Assembly (NCBI RefSeq): GCF_000002985.6
Contig: NC_003284.9
Location: 2,480,001 to 2,544,000, forward strand
Source: Caenorhabditis elegans
Taxonomy: Eukaryota; Nematoda; Chromadorea; Rhabditida; Rhabditidae
Direction: 5' to 3'
Length of the DNA: 64,000 nucleotides
Positions 1-12,000 of this stretch are shown here, one piece after another. Below the pieces are notes generated by a model. That model did no database searches, was not told the DNA's origin, and saw only the letters and a program-made list of their open reading frames with translations. The translations under genes and the position numbers were made by a program. How positions within the stretch are numbered: the stretch's first letter is position 1; every line of letters starts with the position of its first letter.

Positions 1-768
1 ACACACACAAAAACGTGGCTTGTTTTGTGCACTGTTGCGAGCAAAATTAGATTTTCTTGGATTGGGGTGTCACTTTGGCACGTCTTGGTTCCGAAAAGTC
101 TAGAAATGTTTTTTTTTTCAAATCACCAAGTGATATGGAATACTTAGGTAGATGTGAATTTGTGATTTGACTGGTGTTTGATATTTGAGAAGTTTGATCA
201 AAAAAAGTGTTGAGAATTGTAAAGCAAAAAACAATGAAAAAAAAAACAAAAATGCTCAAAAAATACACTAGTGTCCTAATTGTTTTGTTTGAGCTGACTA
301 GTGAGTTGATGTGAGCTGCTGAGAATTCAGAAGTGTGGATGTGCGAGACGAAGGTTGGCCAAGTAATTATTCACGTTTTGAGCGTAGGACATTTCCAATG
401 AATTTCGACATGTGTTCTAGGCATTAGAAAATTCTATAAACTTTGGCGGGAAAAGTCACATCTGTAATCTGGGAAAAACAGAGGTTCCGCAACCGAAAAA
501 GTCACGTTTTGCATATTAGAGTTTGAAAGGTTAGAAAAATTTGTGTAGGCTCAGAAATTCAGCAAGATTTGTCGTGTTTTTTTTTCGCTGCTCAAAAAAA
601 TAATACTACATTGTGCAGAAAAATAGACCAAAAGTATGCATCAAGCTTTTCCGTCGATTGTTTTGATGATTGCCTCTTGAAAGAATGGAAAGCTGCCGCA
701 TTTTCAAGGAAGCATTCTTATTTATGTGCCGGTGGTTATCTGTCATTCAGGCATAATTTCATACAAAT
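1..768. other. Left edge, 3' flank of the CX-module gene; no supported gene
   Basis: No exon can be supported here. A minus-strand frame at 47-268 begins with a hydrophobic stretch (MYFLSIFVFFFIVFCFTIL) and could be read as a signal peptide. It is low in complexity, has no good donor site and cannot be joined to anything in view. A plus-strand frame at 569-847 overlaps the last exon of the minus-strand CX gene and looks like an antisense shadow. Confidence 0.4.
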
Positions 769-2728
769 TTATGCAGAGTTGAAAATTGAGATTAGGAGTA
801 TGGCAATTAGAGTGAGAGAAGATGATGATGATGATGCAGAGTTATGACGCCATGGATCTTGCCAAGGGTACTTTGGGGGTTTCGGTGGCTCGTCATGACG
901 CCCGATTTGATCAATTTTGCAGCAATTCAGGCCACAGCAGTACTCTTGATATCGTTGGCACCTGAAATTGTATAATTGAAAAATCACAAGCTTCCAGAAC
1001 ACATTGTTTTCTAAGTTTCAAATTTTCTACAATTTTTCGAAATTTTTAACTGAAAGCAATGCCACACTCTAAAACTGAACAGCAATTCTTTTTTTTGAAC
1101 GTATAGACCCAACAAAAGCTTACAAAAACGAACTTCGTAACGAAACTTTGCAAAAATTTTCCAAATTATTTGTTTTTATTGCGGTTCAATTACGGTACAT
1201 TTGAAACTATATGTAGGTATTCAAAACTGACAAAAATTAGTCACATATTGACTTTAAATGTACCTCAATTAACAAAATAGCGTTAGATAAACGACCAAAA
1301 TATGCAAAAACTGATGATAATTCAAATTAGTCATTTTCGGACTGCTGCGACGCGGAAAAGTCCGCTAAAATTGAGCGATTTTTTTTTCTGAAATTTTGCA
1401 CTGCCATTGAAATTTTTTAAAAACAAACTTTGAATTGTTTCATTACGAAATTTGTTTACTTGAGCACATTTCAGGTCTATACATTCAAAATCGTAAAGAT
1501 CGTGGCGAGACCCACTGATAAAAACAACGTGTGCCTTTAAACTGATGTGCAATTTTTTTTTGAATTCACGTTAGCTTCAGCGATCCAAATTATTATTAAT
1601 TAATAATAATTTTATTCGTGAAGGTTGTAATATTTTAAAATGTTAATTACACATGTTTTGCATGTTTTACATTATAGTGTGGAAATTGCTTTAAAACAGG
1701 CCTAGGGCACCACATTGGCCAAATAGCGTAGTAAAAAAAATTCAAAAAAATTTTCTAAATTTTATACGATTTTTGATAATTGGAACAATCACAGTTTGTG
1801 CTACTTTTATGGATGTCATCGATCAAAAAAATATTTGAAGGGTCTCGAACACACCACAGGGATTTATGATAACTGTTTTTTTCTTATAAGTGTCAAATTG
1901 TTTATGAGATTGAGTATTTGGGTAACCCTGATTATATTGGAAAAGTGTTAAACTTTCCAGCACTTTTTGTGATTGCTTGTGATTGAGTTGAACAACGAGA
2001 TGCCACTAAAAACTTGGCAAACGTCTTTTCTTATCATCGTTAGGATAATATTATGTCGAAAATTCCTTTTCTCTCTGAATACGCAATGAAAACATACTGA
2101 TAAATGATATCGAATATCGGCATGTTGTCCTCTTCGTAGAAAAGATGTTGTCGTTCGGTCTCATTCATACGGTATGCGCACGTATCCCGCGTGGCAAGGT
2201 AATAATAATTGTCCTGTAATTTTAGTATATCGATGAGAGTTTCAAGGACAATAACAAACCATATAATAATAACGATCGCCTAACCAATAATTTCGGCGAG
2301 TCAAATAGATGAACGAACGGTCATTGTACATTTTGATTTTGAAGATGTTGAAGCCGTCGAGAATGGTGAGCATGAAGATTCGGTAGACTTCATCGTTTAT
2401 TGCAGGATCGCCATCAGTGGCGTAACCTGCATTCAAGCTCCTGAAAGTTGTAAAGTGTTTTTTTAAAATGGAATCAAAAAAGATAACTTGAAATGATAAA
2501 AATATTTTATTAGTAACTCAAATAGATTTTCCAAGCTCTAAGAATGTTATTTTAAACATCTATAGAGATCAGTTTTTCACCTCTATCAATCCAAAAAATG
2601 TTAGTATTTTACCTGGTTCGCTGTGAAAAATAACTGACAGGACGCGGTTCTTCTTTCCTGTTGGGCAACCAATTTTCTTCCGGACAAACTTGCACTGTTA
2701 AAAGCACGCACAAAGTAAGAATCAGCAT
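769..2728 (-). CDS. Secreted CX-module protein with GPI-anchor-like C-terminus
   Basis: The four-exon model is complement(769..961, 2098..2213, 2260..2440, 2613..2728), giving 201 residues with all phases closing. The start was chosen because the first residues (MLILTLCVLLTVQV) form a signal peptide. A CX module, a nematode extracellular family of unknown biochemical role, is visible: the aromatic block YWLGDRYYYM (about 90-99), the TCAYRM motif (110-115) and the closing CCGLNCC cluster (146-152). The C-terminus is Pro-rich, then six Ser (181-186), then a hydrophobic stretch (187-198) with no basic cytoplasmic tail, which suggests GPI anchoring rather than a transmembrane segment. The exon 3 donor GTATGTTT (2097) joins to the TTTCAG acceptor (962-964) across a 1.1-kb intron holding a dispersed repeat. 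Ignoring this donor gives a shorter protein ending at 2040 that would lack the CC cluster. The gene is divergent from the lustrin-type gene at 3467. Its function is not known to me. Confidence 0.8.
1097..1495. repeat. Dispersed palindromic repeat, family A, in the CX-gene intron
   Basis: The ends are inverted copies of each other: GAACGTATAGACC at the left and GGTCTATACATTC at the right. The inner arms are GAACTTCGTAACGAAAC and TTCATTACGAAATTTG. Related copies recur through the window (about 4100-4440, 5505-6041, 11180-11715, 13340-13690, 36370-36790, 40320-40500, 43600-43705, 45950-46105, 52960-53210), so this is a MITE-like family. Boundaries are approximate. Confidence 0.7.
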
Positions 2729-3466
2729 TGAGAAGCATACATCAGTATAGTTGTCCACACCGCTTGAGCAAACAACAATAGATCGATATGCGGTTCTGTC
2801 GCCCCCGACGCAATGTGTGTACCTGCCATGCATGCGACCTCAGGTGACTCACGAAATTAGAGAAACATAGAAAGCTAACAAGGTATATAGTTTGTTGCGT
2901 CCGGAAATTATGGTTAGGGTATGAGAAATATGACTCATACTCTCACTTGGATTCTGATTTATTTCGCCCTACTAAAATTGCGAGGAATTCAAATTTGAAA
3001 AATGACGTCATGCGGAAGTTGCGGTTGTTGTAGATCAAACGTGTATACTCTGGAAATTTCACATTGGATCCTTTTAAGTGTCAGATCAGAATATTTTCGG
3101 TCCACCATATGATCACTGCATCGTTTTTCATAGCTTCCATTTTTCAATCCGAGACATTTTGCCGAATTAGTGAATGGAACATTCTTCAGATTGGAAACAT
3201 CTTCAAAAAAACTTTCGATTATGATACGATAACGATAGGCGGAAAAGTGAAGAGAATGAGAGATGCAGATATGTGATAATTTCTACTTATCTTCTCTTGT
3301 GATTCCTCCCGAAAAAGGAGATGCATCCGTAAAAGAGGTTAATCGACTACACGTCCTTAACCCATCCTTCTTATTTCTATCCATTTTCCCTCTTCATTTT
3401 CCCGACAGAGTACCGCTCCCTTCAACTACCCCATATTATCACTCAAACCCATCTACAACATTTTTC
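2729..3466. promoter_or_regulatory. Divergent intergenic region between CX-module and lustrin-type genes
   Basis: These 740 bp separate two head-to-head genes and should hold both promoters. A perfect palindromic cAMP-response-type bZIP site TGACGTCA lies at 3003-3010. The C/T-rich stretch before the plus-strand ATG ends in CGACAG near 3409, a possible splice-leader acceptor. No exon is supported. Confidence 0.5.
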
Positions 3467-6400
3467 ATGATTCCTACAACGACTTTCGTTTCTTGTTACT
3501 TTCTAATTTTGTTAGTCTATTTTGCATCAGGTTAGCAGTTTGTGATGTTTGAACACCATTTAATTAGCTTAGAGTTTGTTTTTAGCACAAGCTCCAACCT
3601 GCCCAAATGGCCAACTACCAAAGTTAGATTCATCGTTAAGACCTCTACAATGTTTGCCAGGTAGTTGTTATTTTCAGTTCACATCCAATATAACATACTT
3701 GTTTTCAGGCACTTCACAACACTTAATTTGTGGTGCTAATCATAACTGTTTCTTTACCGGATTGAATTATATGTGCTGCCCGTCAAATGAGCCATCCATA
3801 GATAATCAACCGAGTTGTCCATACCCAAAGCTAACAGTTTTGGATCCACATGGTTTGCCAATGAAATGTAGTCAGATAGCCAGAAGTTGCCCGGGGGTAA
3901 GTTAGAAACAAGACACATCATTATTAAATGTGTTTCAATTAGTTTATCCAATTTTTGATCTCTTATACATACAAGTTTCTAAAATAGTGAGACAAACTAT
4001 ATGAATATTAAAAAGCCGTGAACAGCGGAATACTTGATTTCCTTGGTTCGTGATAACTTTTCGAATGTTTTAATACTGGGTATAATTAAATTATGGACTT
4101 AAAACGTCTTTAAATGAGCGAACTTCGTAATGAAAGTTTTCAAAATATTTTAAACTAAAAAAAATGTTTTTATGGCGGTTCAAAGTTTCGAAGAAAGGTT
4201 TCAGGTTAGTCAGTTTTGGTCATTTATCAGGTTTAAATGTGATAACAAATAACAATTATAAATAAATCAGTAAAATTGACTTGGAGCCGCTGGCACACGA
4301 AAAAGTGGCTGAACTTTGAGATTGTAGAGGGAATTAGGTAATTTATGTAAATAAATTTTGTGCCGGCATAAAAAAGTTTTGACATTTTTCTGAGAAGTTT
4401 CACTACGAAATTTGTTTATTTAAATTGTTTTTTCTATGAAAAATCGTCTAAAAGCTGAAAATTAAAAAAAAAATTACCATATTTTCTGCAAAAAAAATTA
4501 AAGAAAAACACTATTTTCCATACAAAAATGGTGAGATTTACTTTTTAGACACGTTTTACAACAAAAATATTTTTTTCTCAATTTTGGAAGTTTTCCTGAA
4601 AGTTTTCCTGGGTCGCAAATTTACCCCACATCGACCTATTTATCAGTCCCCCCTCCCCCCCCCCCCACAAATTGACTGTGTTATAGGAGAACATGCACTG
4701 TGCCGATGTTGGACTTGGATATATCTGTTGCGAAGACCCGTCTTTCCAAAGAAAGCATGCACCACCACCAACAACAACGAAAAGCCCCAGAGGGTACCGT
4801 GTTAAAGCCACAACTCCGCTACCTGAAGAGGAACTCGAATGCCCAAAACAATCAATTGGGCTTTTGAGTAGTAACGGTTCTAGAGTCATTTGTAATTCTA
4901 GAAACCCTTGTCCAGGAGTAAGCTATTAGGAAATGTGTGCTTAATACACTTGAAAATAATTTTCAGACTGATACATTCTGTTTCGGAGAGTACAAAAGAT
5001 CAATTTGCTGTCAGAAATATCTATACGCTTCTGACATTCTTGACGATCCGGCAACCACTACGACACAACAACCAAAACGTGGATTTCAAAGTATTTCAAT
5101 GTCAATGAGACAGCCGTTACCTGGAAAAATTCACGACGGTCAATACTTGAAACCAACCACGACATCTTCTTCAACAACCACTACTACAACCACAACAGCG
5201 CCTCCTCCAATTGTTGATCAAGAGTTCCCACAGATAGCTATCAATAGTGTTGGTGTGAGAAGGTTTTTGTTTAAAGTTTCAGCAATAACCGATGTTTCAT
5301 TTTTTATGTTTCAGGAAAGGTCCGATTAGACCAGCTCAACGTGTTAAACCATCCGAAGTAGGTGGAAACGCAATGGTTACAAGAACTTGGATACCGAGAC
5401 AATCCTTCACTTTCCCAACTGTTCCAACAACTACGCAGACTCCAACAACACGACCAGTTCCATCAGTTAGTATTTAAACGATGAGTATCGGTCCTGTGCA
5501 TTTTTGAACGTATATATATATATAAACAAAAAATGTGCGTGCGGAATTTTGTAATGAAACTTCTCAATACAGTTTCGAAAAAAGGTTACGGCGGTTCAAA
5601 ATTTGGGAAAAAAGCGGCTAATTTTAGCTCAAATCTACAATTTTGGCCGCTTTTTCGTGCCGAAGCGGTGGGAAAATGACTTTTAAAAATATTTTGTTGC
5701 ACATTTCGGTCGTTTATCTCGCATTATTACGTTGGTTTGGGTACATTTAAGGCATTAGTTAACCGAAAATTACAAAAATTGGCCACCTATCGGCTTTAAA
5801 TGTACCGCTTTTTCAAAATTTAAATGTATGAATGTATGAAATGTTTAAATGTATGAAATGACGTGTGATAAACGACCAAAATGTGCAATAAATGATAATC
5901 CGCTGAGACACAGAAAAGTTACCAAAATTGGGAACTTCAGCTAAAGTTAGCCTTTTTTTGAAATGTTAAACTGCCATAAAATTATTTTGGAACATTTTTG
6001 AGGAGTTTCATTTTTGAATTGGTTAAGCACATTATGGGTATACAGTGCGTGCAACTTCTATAGAACCCCCCCCCCCCCCCCTAAATTTTCGAGTTTCAGC
6101 ATGTTCTGATATTTTTCATGAAATTTTGTTTATGCCAATCGATTCTAAATGCCAAAAAACCTACTGTCCACAATTTTTAGAAAAATCCATTCAAAACTAC
6201 GGGAATTAGATCAAAAAGTTGTAAAAACGATCGTGCAACTTCTATAGAACCCCCTCGGAATTTTGATATTTCTACTGAATTTGTTTAAATTTTTCAAAAA
6301 AATTTTGTGAAACAATAATATCAAAATGATCCAAATACTTAGTTCGTTCATTAAAAAATGAAAAACTACGTGGAAATATTGGGATGCACTCTAAATGGTC

Positions 6401-8216
6401 CTGTAGCACTTTTTTGTCTGTTAGTGGCCAGTGCTCCGCTCCCAGTAGATGTTTTTGCACAAAAACATACCAAAATGTTTTAACATATTCATAGATCATT
6501 GTCCTAAAAATTTGTTTAATTCTGAAAAGTTACCTTTGTTTTATGGCAGGAACAATTCATTGAGATAATCTGACTTATCATTCATTGGGGGTAATTGCTC
6601 TATGGGATCCCTATAATCGACTATTCACCATCAAAACCTCAACAAAACAAAAAAGTCACAAAACTTTTCCTATCTGTAGGATTTAAAAGCATAACTATGT
6701 GTGTATACCGGATCTTTGTCCAACTGTATAGATGTGCACTTTGTTTCTGAGAACAAAAGTTGTTCATGGACCAAAAAATGTAGATTTTCTTCACTATAAC
6801 TAAAAACGCATATTGTTGGGTAAACATTTGTTATTAAAAAAATAATAATCTAGTGTTTTCTTTACCATTCCAGATTAAAATAATCAAATAACCGAGAATA
6901 AAGGTACCATAGATCATTAATCTGTTCTCAACTGATTACATCATTGAATTGTTCCTGCCATAAAACAAAGGTAACTTTTCAGAATTAAACAAATGTTTAG
7001 GACAATGATCTATGAATATGTTAAAACATTTTGGTATGTTTTTGTGCAAAAACATCCACTGGAAGCGAAGCACTGGCCACTAAAAGACAAAAAAGTGCAA
7101 CAGGACCATTTAGAGTGCATCCCAATATTTCCACGTAGCATTTGTCATTTTTTAATGAACGAACTAAGTATTTGGATCATTTTGATATTATTGTTTCACA
7201 AAATTTTTTTTGAAAAATTTAAACAAATTCAGTGGTTTTTGCGAGAAATATCAAAATTCCGAGGGGGTTCTATAGAAGTTGCACGGTCGTTTTTACAACT
7301 TTTTGACCTAATTCCCGTAGTTTTGAATGGATTTTTCTAAAAATTTTGAACAGTAGGTTTTTTGGCATTTAGAATCGATTGGCATAAACAAAATTTCATG
7401 AAAAATATCAGAACATGCTAAAACTCGAAAATTTAGTGGGGGTTCTATAGAAGTTGCACGCACTGTATATATACCGTATTTCCTAATTTTCGAACGGGTT
7501 TTTTCCTCATGTTTCCCATTAAGTTATGGCAAATATCATCAATTTCAATAACAACTTATGAGCCGAAATGGACGAATTTTACAATTCATACTTAAAAATT
7601 GTCCGAGTTGTACTCATGTTTTGCCTATTTTGACTTGTTATACCAAGTCTGTAAAAGTTTTCCTAATTTTTAGAACGATTTTATAATGCAAATTTTGAAT
7701 TCCTAAAAATAGGGAACAAATGAAGGGGTGCAAAACTATTAGAGGTGCTTAACTAATAAGGGAAACACGGTAAATCTATATATATACATACGTTCAAAAC
7801 TGTTTGAACCGCTACTCCTCGCATTTTTCGAGTTTTGAGTTTTCAATTTTTTTTTCTCTGTAGGCCGTTGCTCGTCGAAACCGACTGAATGGAGTTCAAA
7901 GTTTTACTGGAAGCACGGAATTCAAGCCATCAACTTTAAACCTCGAGAAAAATCAGCAAAACGATCCGGTACGTATTTCTTTTAACTTTTATATATTGTT
8001 TACCTTTTTTTTTCAAATCTTTTCAGAATCGTCATGCATTGGCACAAAAACTGCTCTCGTATCAAATTAGAAATGGGTGGCCGTATGACGAGCGCTTCTA
8101 CAGACCAGGTTTTGAAAATTTTTCAGATGAATATAGACTTGGAAATTTCAGATGTGGATGTTTACACCGAGGAGCAAAAGTCAGAAATTGCTCGAATGCG
8201 TTTCCTACCGCAGTAA
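3467..8216 (+). CDS. Secreted lustrin-type cysteine-repeat protein with Thr-rich linker
   Basis: The nine-exon model is 3467..3530, 3586..3660, 3709..3896, 4687..4917, 4967..5262, 5315..5465, 7864..7968, 8027..8108, 8152..8216, giving 418 residues with all phases closing. A signal peptide covers roughly residues 1-22. Three lustrin-type Cys repeats follow (starting near C27, C84 and C161). Each has a CP start, an internal Cys pair and a closing YxCC (YMCC, YICC, and SICC in the third). Splice junctions fall at matching points of repeats 2 and 3 (after CPG), which suggests exon duplication. A Ser/Thr-rich linker at 250-264 is probably O-glycosylated. The C-terminal third has no recognised domain. 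The protein is probably extracellular; in mollusc lustrin such repeats occur in shell matrix, but the worm role is unknown to me. The last intron is only 43 nt. Retaining it shifts the frame and gives an alternative tail ending at 8227. A poly(A) signal AATAAA lies at 8239-8244. Confidence 0.8.
4100..4440. repeat. Dispersed palindromic repeat, family A, in a lustrin-gene intron
   Basis: The left arm reads GCGAACTTCGTAATGAAAG and the right arm holds TTTCACTACGAAATTTG. The internal phrase TATGGCGGTTCAAA is characteristic of the family. Boundaries are approximate. Confidence 0.65.
4648..4666. repeat. Interrupted poly-C tract (6 + 12)
   Basis: Six C, one T, then twelve C lie within the 3' part of the intron before exon 4 of the lustrin-type gene, 20 bases upstream of the acceptor at 4687. 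The C run may act as the pyrimidine tract. G-quadruplex potential is on the minus strand. Confidence 0.85.
6043..7465. mobile_element. Palindromic Tc/mariner-type non-autonomous element with TA target duplication
   Basis: A 1,423-bp foldback element occupies the big intron of the lustrin-type gene. It begins CAGTGCGTGCAACTTCTATA after TA (6041-6042) and ends with the exact complement TATAGAAGTTGCACGCACTG followed by TA (7466-7467). CAGTG ends with TA duplication are the signature of the Tc1/mariner superfamily. The inverted arms are about 500 bp each (6043-about 6555 and about 6945-7465), with a central unique part near 6560-6940. No transposase reading frame is present, so mobilisation would need an enzyme encoded elsewhere. 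The element sits inside the right end of a family-A repeat. The arms differ by a poly-C run present only on the left and by scattered substitutions. Confidence 0.88.
6066..6081. repeat. Poly-C tract of 16
   Basis: Sixteen consecutive C lie inside the left arm of the palindromic element. The matching site in the right arm (about 7437-7443) has only a short G run, so the tract expanded in the left arm or contracted in the right. Confidence 0.9.
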
Positions 8217-9089
8217 CTATCACCTGACTGGTCTTTTTAATAAATCGAATAATACTCAACATCACGTGTTTTTATTTAAATAAATACCTCAGTTTATTAT
8301 TTTTGTTTTGAATTTTCTTAGATTTTCATCTTGAAATTCTCGTTACATTTGGCAAAAGCATTATGGAACTAAATCTGGTTACGATTAAAATCTTATACTT
8401 ACTGAGATAAAAATTTATTTGCTGCTTAGTGTTCTATAGTTTAGTTTCAAATTTATTTTTCCTTAGAATAAACTATTTTAATTCATTTTATTTCACCAAA
8501 CTTACAAATAAATCTACGTTTCCGGCTAACTTGCAAGTTAAAAAAGGCAAACAACTTGATGGCCGAGTTCTTGTGGCCGAAGTTTTTAAATGAGGACTAA
8601 CTGCTTGGCAGGTAATAAAGGTATGCAGTGAACCGTTCTTGTGTGCTCTTTTTATTGATTTTGTTATGGATTTTTTGATACATAGCATTCGTGTAAAAAT
8701 TCCTATATCAAATCTTTGAAAAACAAATCTTTTTTTTTGTAAATATTGTAAATGTAATTAACATATCCTTTTCTTCTTTCTTCCTGCTCTGACTTGTTGT
8801 TCCACATTAGAATATTCATCATGTGGCCCGAGGGGACCTTATTGATTTGGTGGCGTTTCTCTTCCCGCTCGTTGCGTGCACGTCTGTCCCTATTACGCTC
8901 TATCTGCCTCGTCCTCTCCGCCCGCGCTTCCAAATGGAGCCTTCTTCTTGCTCTTGCAATTCATTTTTCACCCACGTCATCCGGCTGTGTTGCTCTTTTT
9001 TTTGCTTCTGGACTAACCGTCAACTTTAATGAATACTTCTTACAGGAAAAAAATAAACCAAAAACAAAAGGAAAAAAAATTGAAAAAAA
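8217..9089. promoter_or_regulatory. Intergenic region between lustrin-type gene and hid-1
   Basis: The region holds the 3' end of the lustrin-type gene and the upstream region of hid-1. A C/T-rich block at about 8840-8960 is GC-richer than its surroundings and stays open in several frames, but no start or splice structure supports a gene. CTTCTTACAG ending at 9045 is a good splice-leader or 5' UTR acceptor 45 bases before the hid-1 ATG. Confidence 0.5.
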
Positions 9090-12000
9090 ATGGGTGCTCA
9101 GGGTAGCAGAGTGGATTTTAAGCAAGTTGTACTAGATGTGACGTCCAAGCCGGGAAAAGTTAGTTTTGAATCAAAAGTTTTCAAAAAGTGAAACTATTGC
9201 AAATACTGGAACTTGTATATATTCCTCGCCTTTAAATATTACCAATTTTGAAATTTTTAAGCGACTTTGTTTGGCAATATTAGACTAGTATTAGTATTTT
9301 TCTAGAAAATATTTTTGGGCCAGGTATGCCACACAAGTACCCAAATATTGCCAACTATCTAAAATTCCAGGACGATGAGACATTTTGGGATCAAGCTTGG
9401 TGGCCAGATTCAGTGAACGAGATTTTCGCCATGATTTCCGGAGAAGACATTCGAAAGTTGAGAGATGAATCGCCGAAAAATCTAGCCACACTCGTTTACA
9501 AAACCGTCGAAAAACTGCAGTTTTCTAGAAATCATCCGGCTACCATTGATCAGAAGAAGGTTTTTTGATTGGTTTAATTCAATTTTTAAATTATTCTTTT
9601 TTTCCAGACTATCAACGCAATTCGACTGCTCACTAGGATCGTACCATACTTGCTCGAAGATGCCGAGTGGCGTGGCTACTTCTGGTCTCCGATTCCCCAT
9701 GGCGACGCTGCAAAGCCGCTGGCTGCGGTACTTCTTGAGACACTCTCAGATCTTCTTTTCTGCCCAGAATTCACAATTACACATGCAAATGGAGTGAGAA
9801 ATACTAGTTCAAAGTAAAATTAAAACAATTATGGTTTCAGCAAAAAATCGACGATCTTTCCACAATCGATTCGTGCGAGTACATCTGGGAAGCTGGAGTA
9901 GGATCTGGAAATAAGCCTCCAATGGTGGCTCTGCACTATCAGAATCGGACGGAAATATTGAAGCTTCTGCTTACATGCTTTGCAGAATTGATTTATGCGC
10001 CGGTTTCAGGTAAGCATCGTTGTTTCGAGTTGTTCCTGAAATTTCAAAATTTTAAAAATGGAAACTAATAAAAGTTTTAAGGGTTCTTGGATTACTCAAG
10101 TAGTGTCGGAAAATTAAAAATAACGTCAAAACTGTATTAAAATACATAAAAACATGTATTTTACAATTGCCTCGCGCCCCTTGTTATAACACACAAGTTA
10201 TACCACTTTTATTTCTCCACAACAAAACAAACGTTTTAAAGGTTTAAAAAGCTATCTGAAAATCTACTACTAAAAATTAAAAAAAAATTATTCCAGACGA
10301 GACCCGACTTCGGTGGGTTATCCACTTCACGTCTGTCACAAACCCGCACGTTCTTCCCATTTTCACTTCGTTGCTGAACATCGTTTGCGCCTACGACCCC
10401 GTTGGCTACGGATTGCCCTACAATTATTTGCTATTCAACGATTCTAGAGAACCACTAGTCGAAATTGCTCTCCAGGTTTCTTTTGAAAAATTTTGTTTAC
10501 CAATAGTCACCGTTTTTTTTTGTTGTTCAGGTGCTCATTGTATGTTTGGACAAAGAGACTCAACCGAACACGGATGATTCCGGATATAAAGACAACTACT
10601 TCATCAATTACCTAAGTAGAATTCACAGGGAGGAGGATTTCGATTTCATGCTGAAAGGAATCACACGACTTCTCAGTAACCCCATCCACTCGTCGTCATC
10701 TTACCTTCCAAACTCAACGAAAAGAGTCAACTTTCATCAAGAGCTATTGGTGCTTCTGTGGAAATGCTGTGAAATCAATCAAAAGTTCATGTTCTACGTT
10801 CTGAAAACTTCTGACGTTCTGGACATTCTCGTACCAATTTTGTACCACATTTCAGATGCCCGAAATGATTCTGGTAGAACTTTTGAAAAACTGAAATAAC
10901 AAAATGTAGCAATATTTTCAGGAAGAGTTGGTCTCATCCATATGGGTGTTTTCATTATTTTGCTGCTCAGTGGAGAGCGAAATTTTGGAGTTCGTCTGAA
11001 TAAGCCATACACAGCCAAAGCAAATATCAATGTGCAAACGTTTACTGGAACACACGCAGATTTATTAATTTTAGTGAGTGCTTGATGTAGATGAAATTTG
11101 AACTATGCATTTAAAGAACTAAAAGATATTCCAAAAAATATAATATCATCCAACTTTAACTACATGAGTATCATATTATATTTTGCTTAAACATACTAAA
11201 ACATGCCCAAAATAACCGAATTTTATAATAAGACTTCTCAAGAAATATCCGAAAATTTTTTATGACTGGTCAAAAATAGGGTTCAAAAAAGAGCAAAATT
11301 TTGCTGAAATCTGAAACTCTACCAACTTTTTCTTGTCACAACAGCGTAAATACAGTTTTTATTTGATTTATCGTTTTTAATGCATATTCTGGTAGTTTAT
11401 CTCGCAAAAATTTTCTGATTATGACATATTTTAAGCAGTGGGGCAGGCATCCAATTTTAAGCATTTTTGCGTGCTTATGGGCTTAAAATTTGTCTGGTCC
11501 AACGAATATACACGAGATATACTACCTAAATATGCAATAAAGGGTCACGAATATCTAATAAAACTGTATTCTAGCAGCTACTGCGGCAAAAAAAACACGT
11601 TGGTGAAATTTCAGATTTAAGTAAAACTTAGCTCTTTTTTTCAAAATTTTGACCCGTTATAAAAAAATTTCTGAAATTTTTTTGAGGAGTCTCATTATGA
11701 AACCTTGAATATCCCTTCTCTAAATTGGTTTTTTTCAGGTTATCCATAAACTAATCACAACTGGAAATTACCGCCTGCAGACCCTGTTCGATTGTTTCCT
11801 GACAATAATGGTGAATGGTAAGCAGCGCATTAGTCAATACAATAAAATCACGCAAAAACACTTGATGAATTAAACACTTGAGATTTTCAGTGTCTCCATA
11901 CATGAAATCGCTATCAATGGTGGCGGCAAACAAACTCGTTCATCTCGTCGAGGCATTCTCAACTCCTTGGTTCCTGTTCTCATCGCCCACAAATCCTCAA

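Noticed and set aside
2040-2213. Short CX-protein ending at the stop at 2040
   Set aside because: It ignores a strong donor (GTATGTTT at 2097) and loses the conserved CC cluster that the downstream exon supplies in phase.
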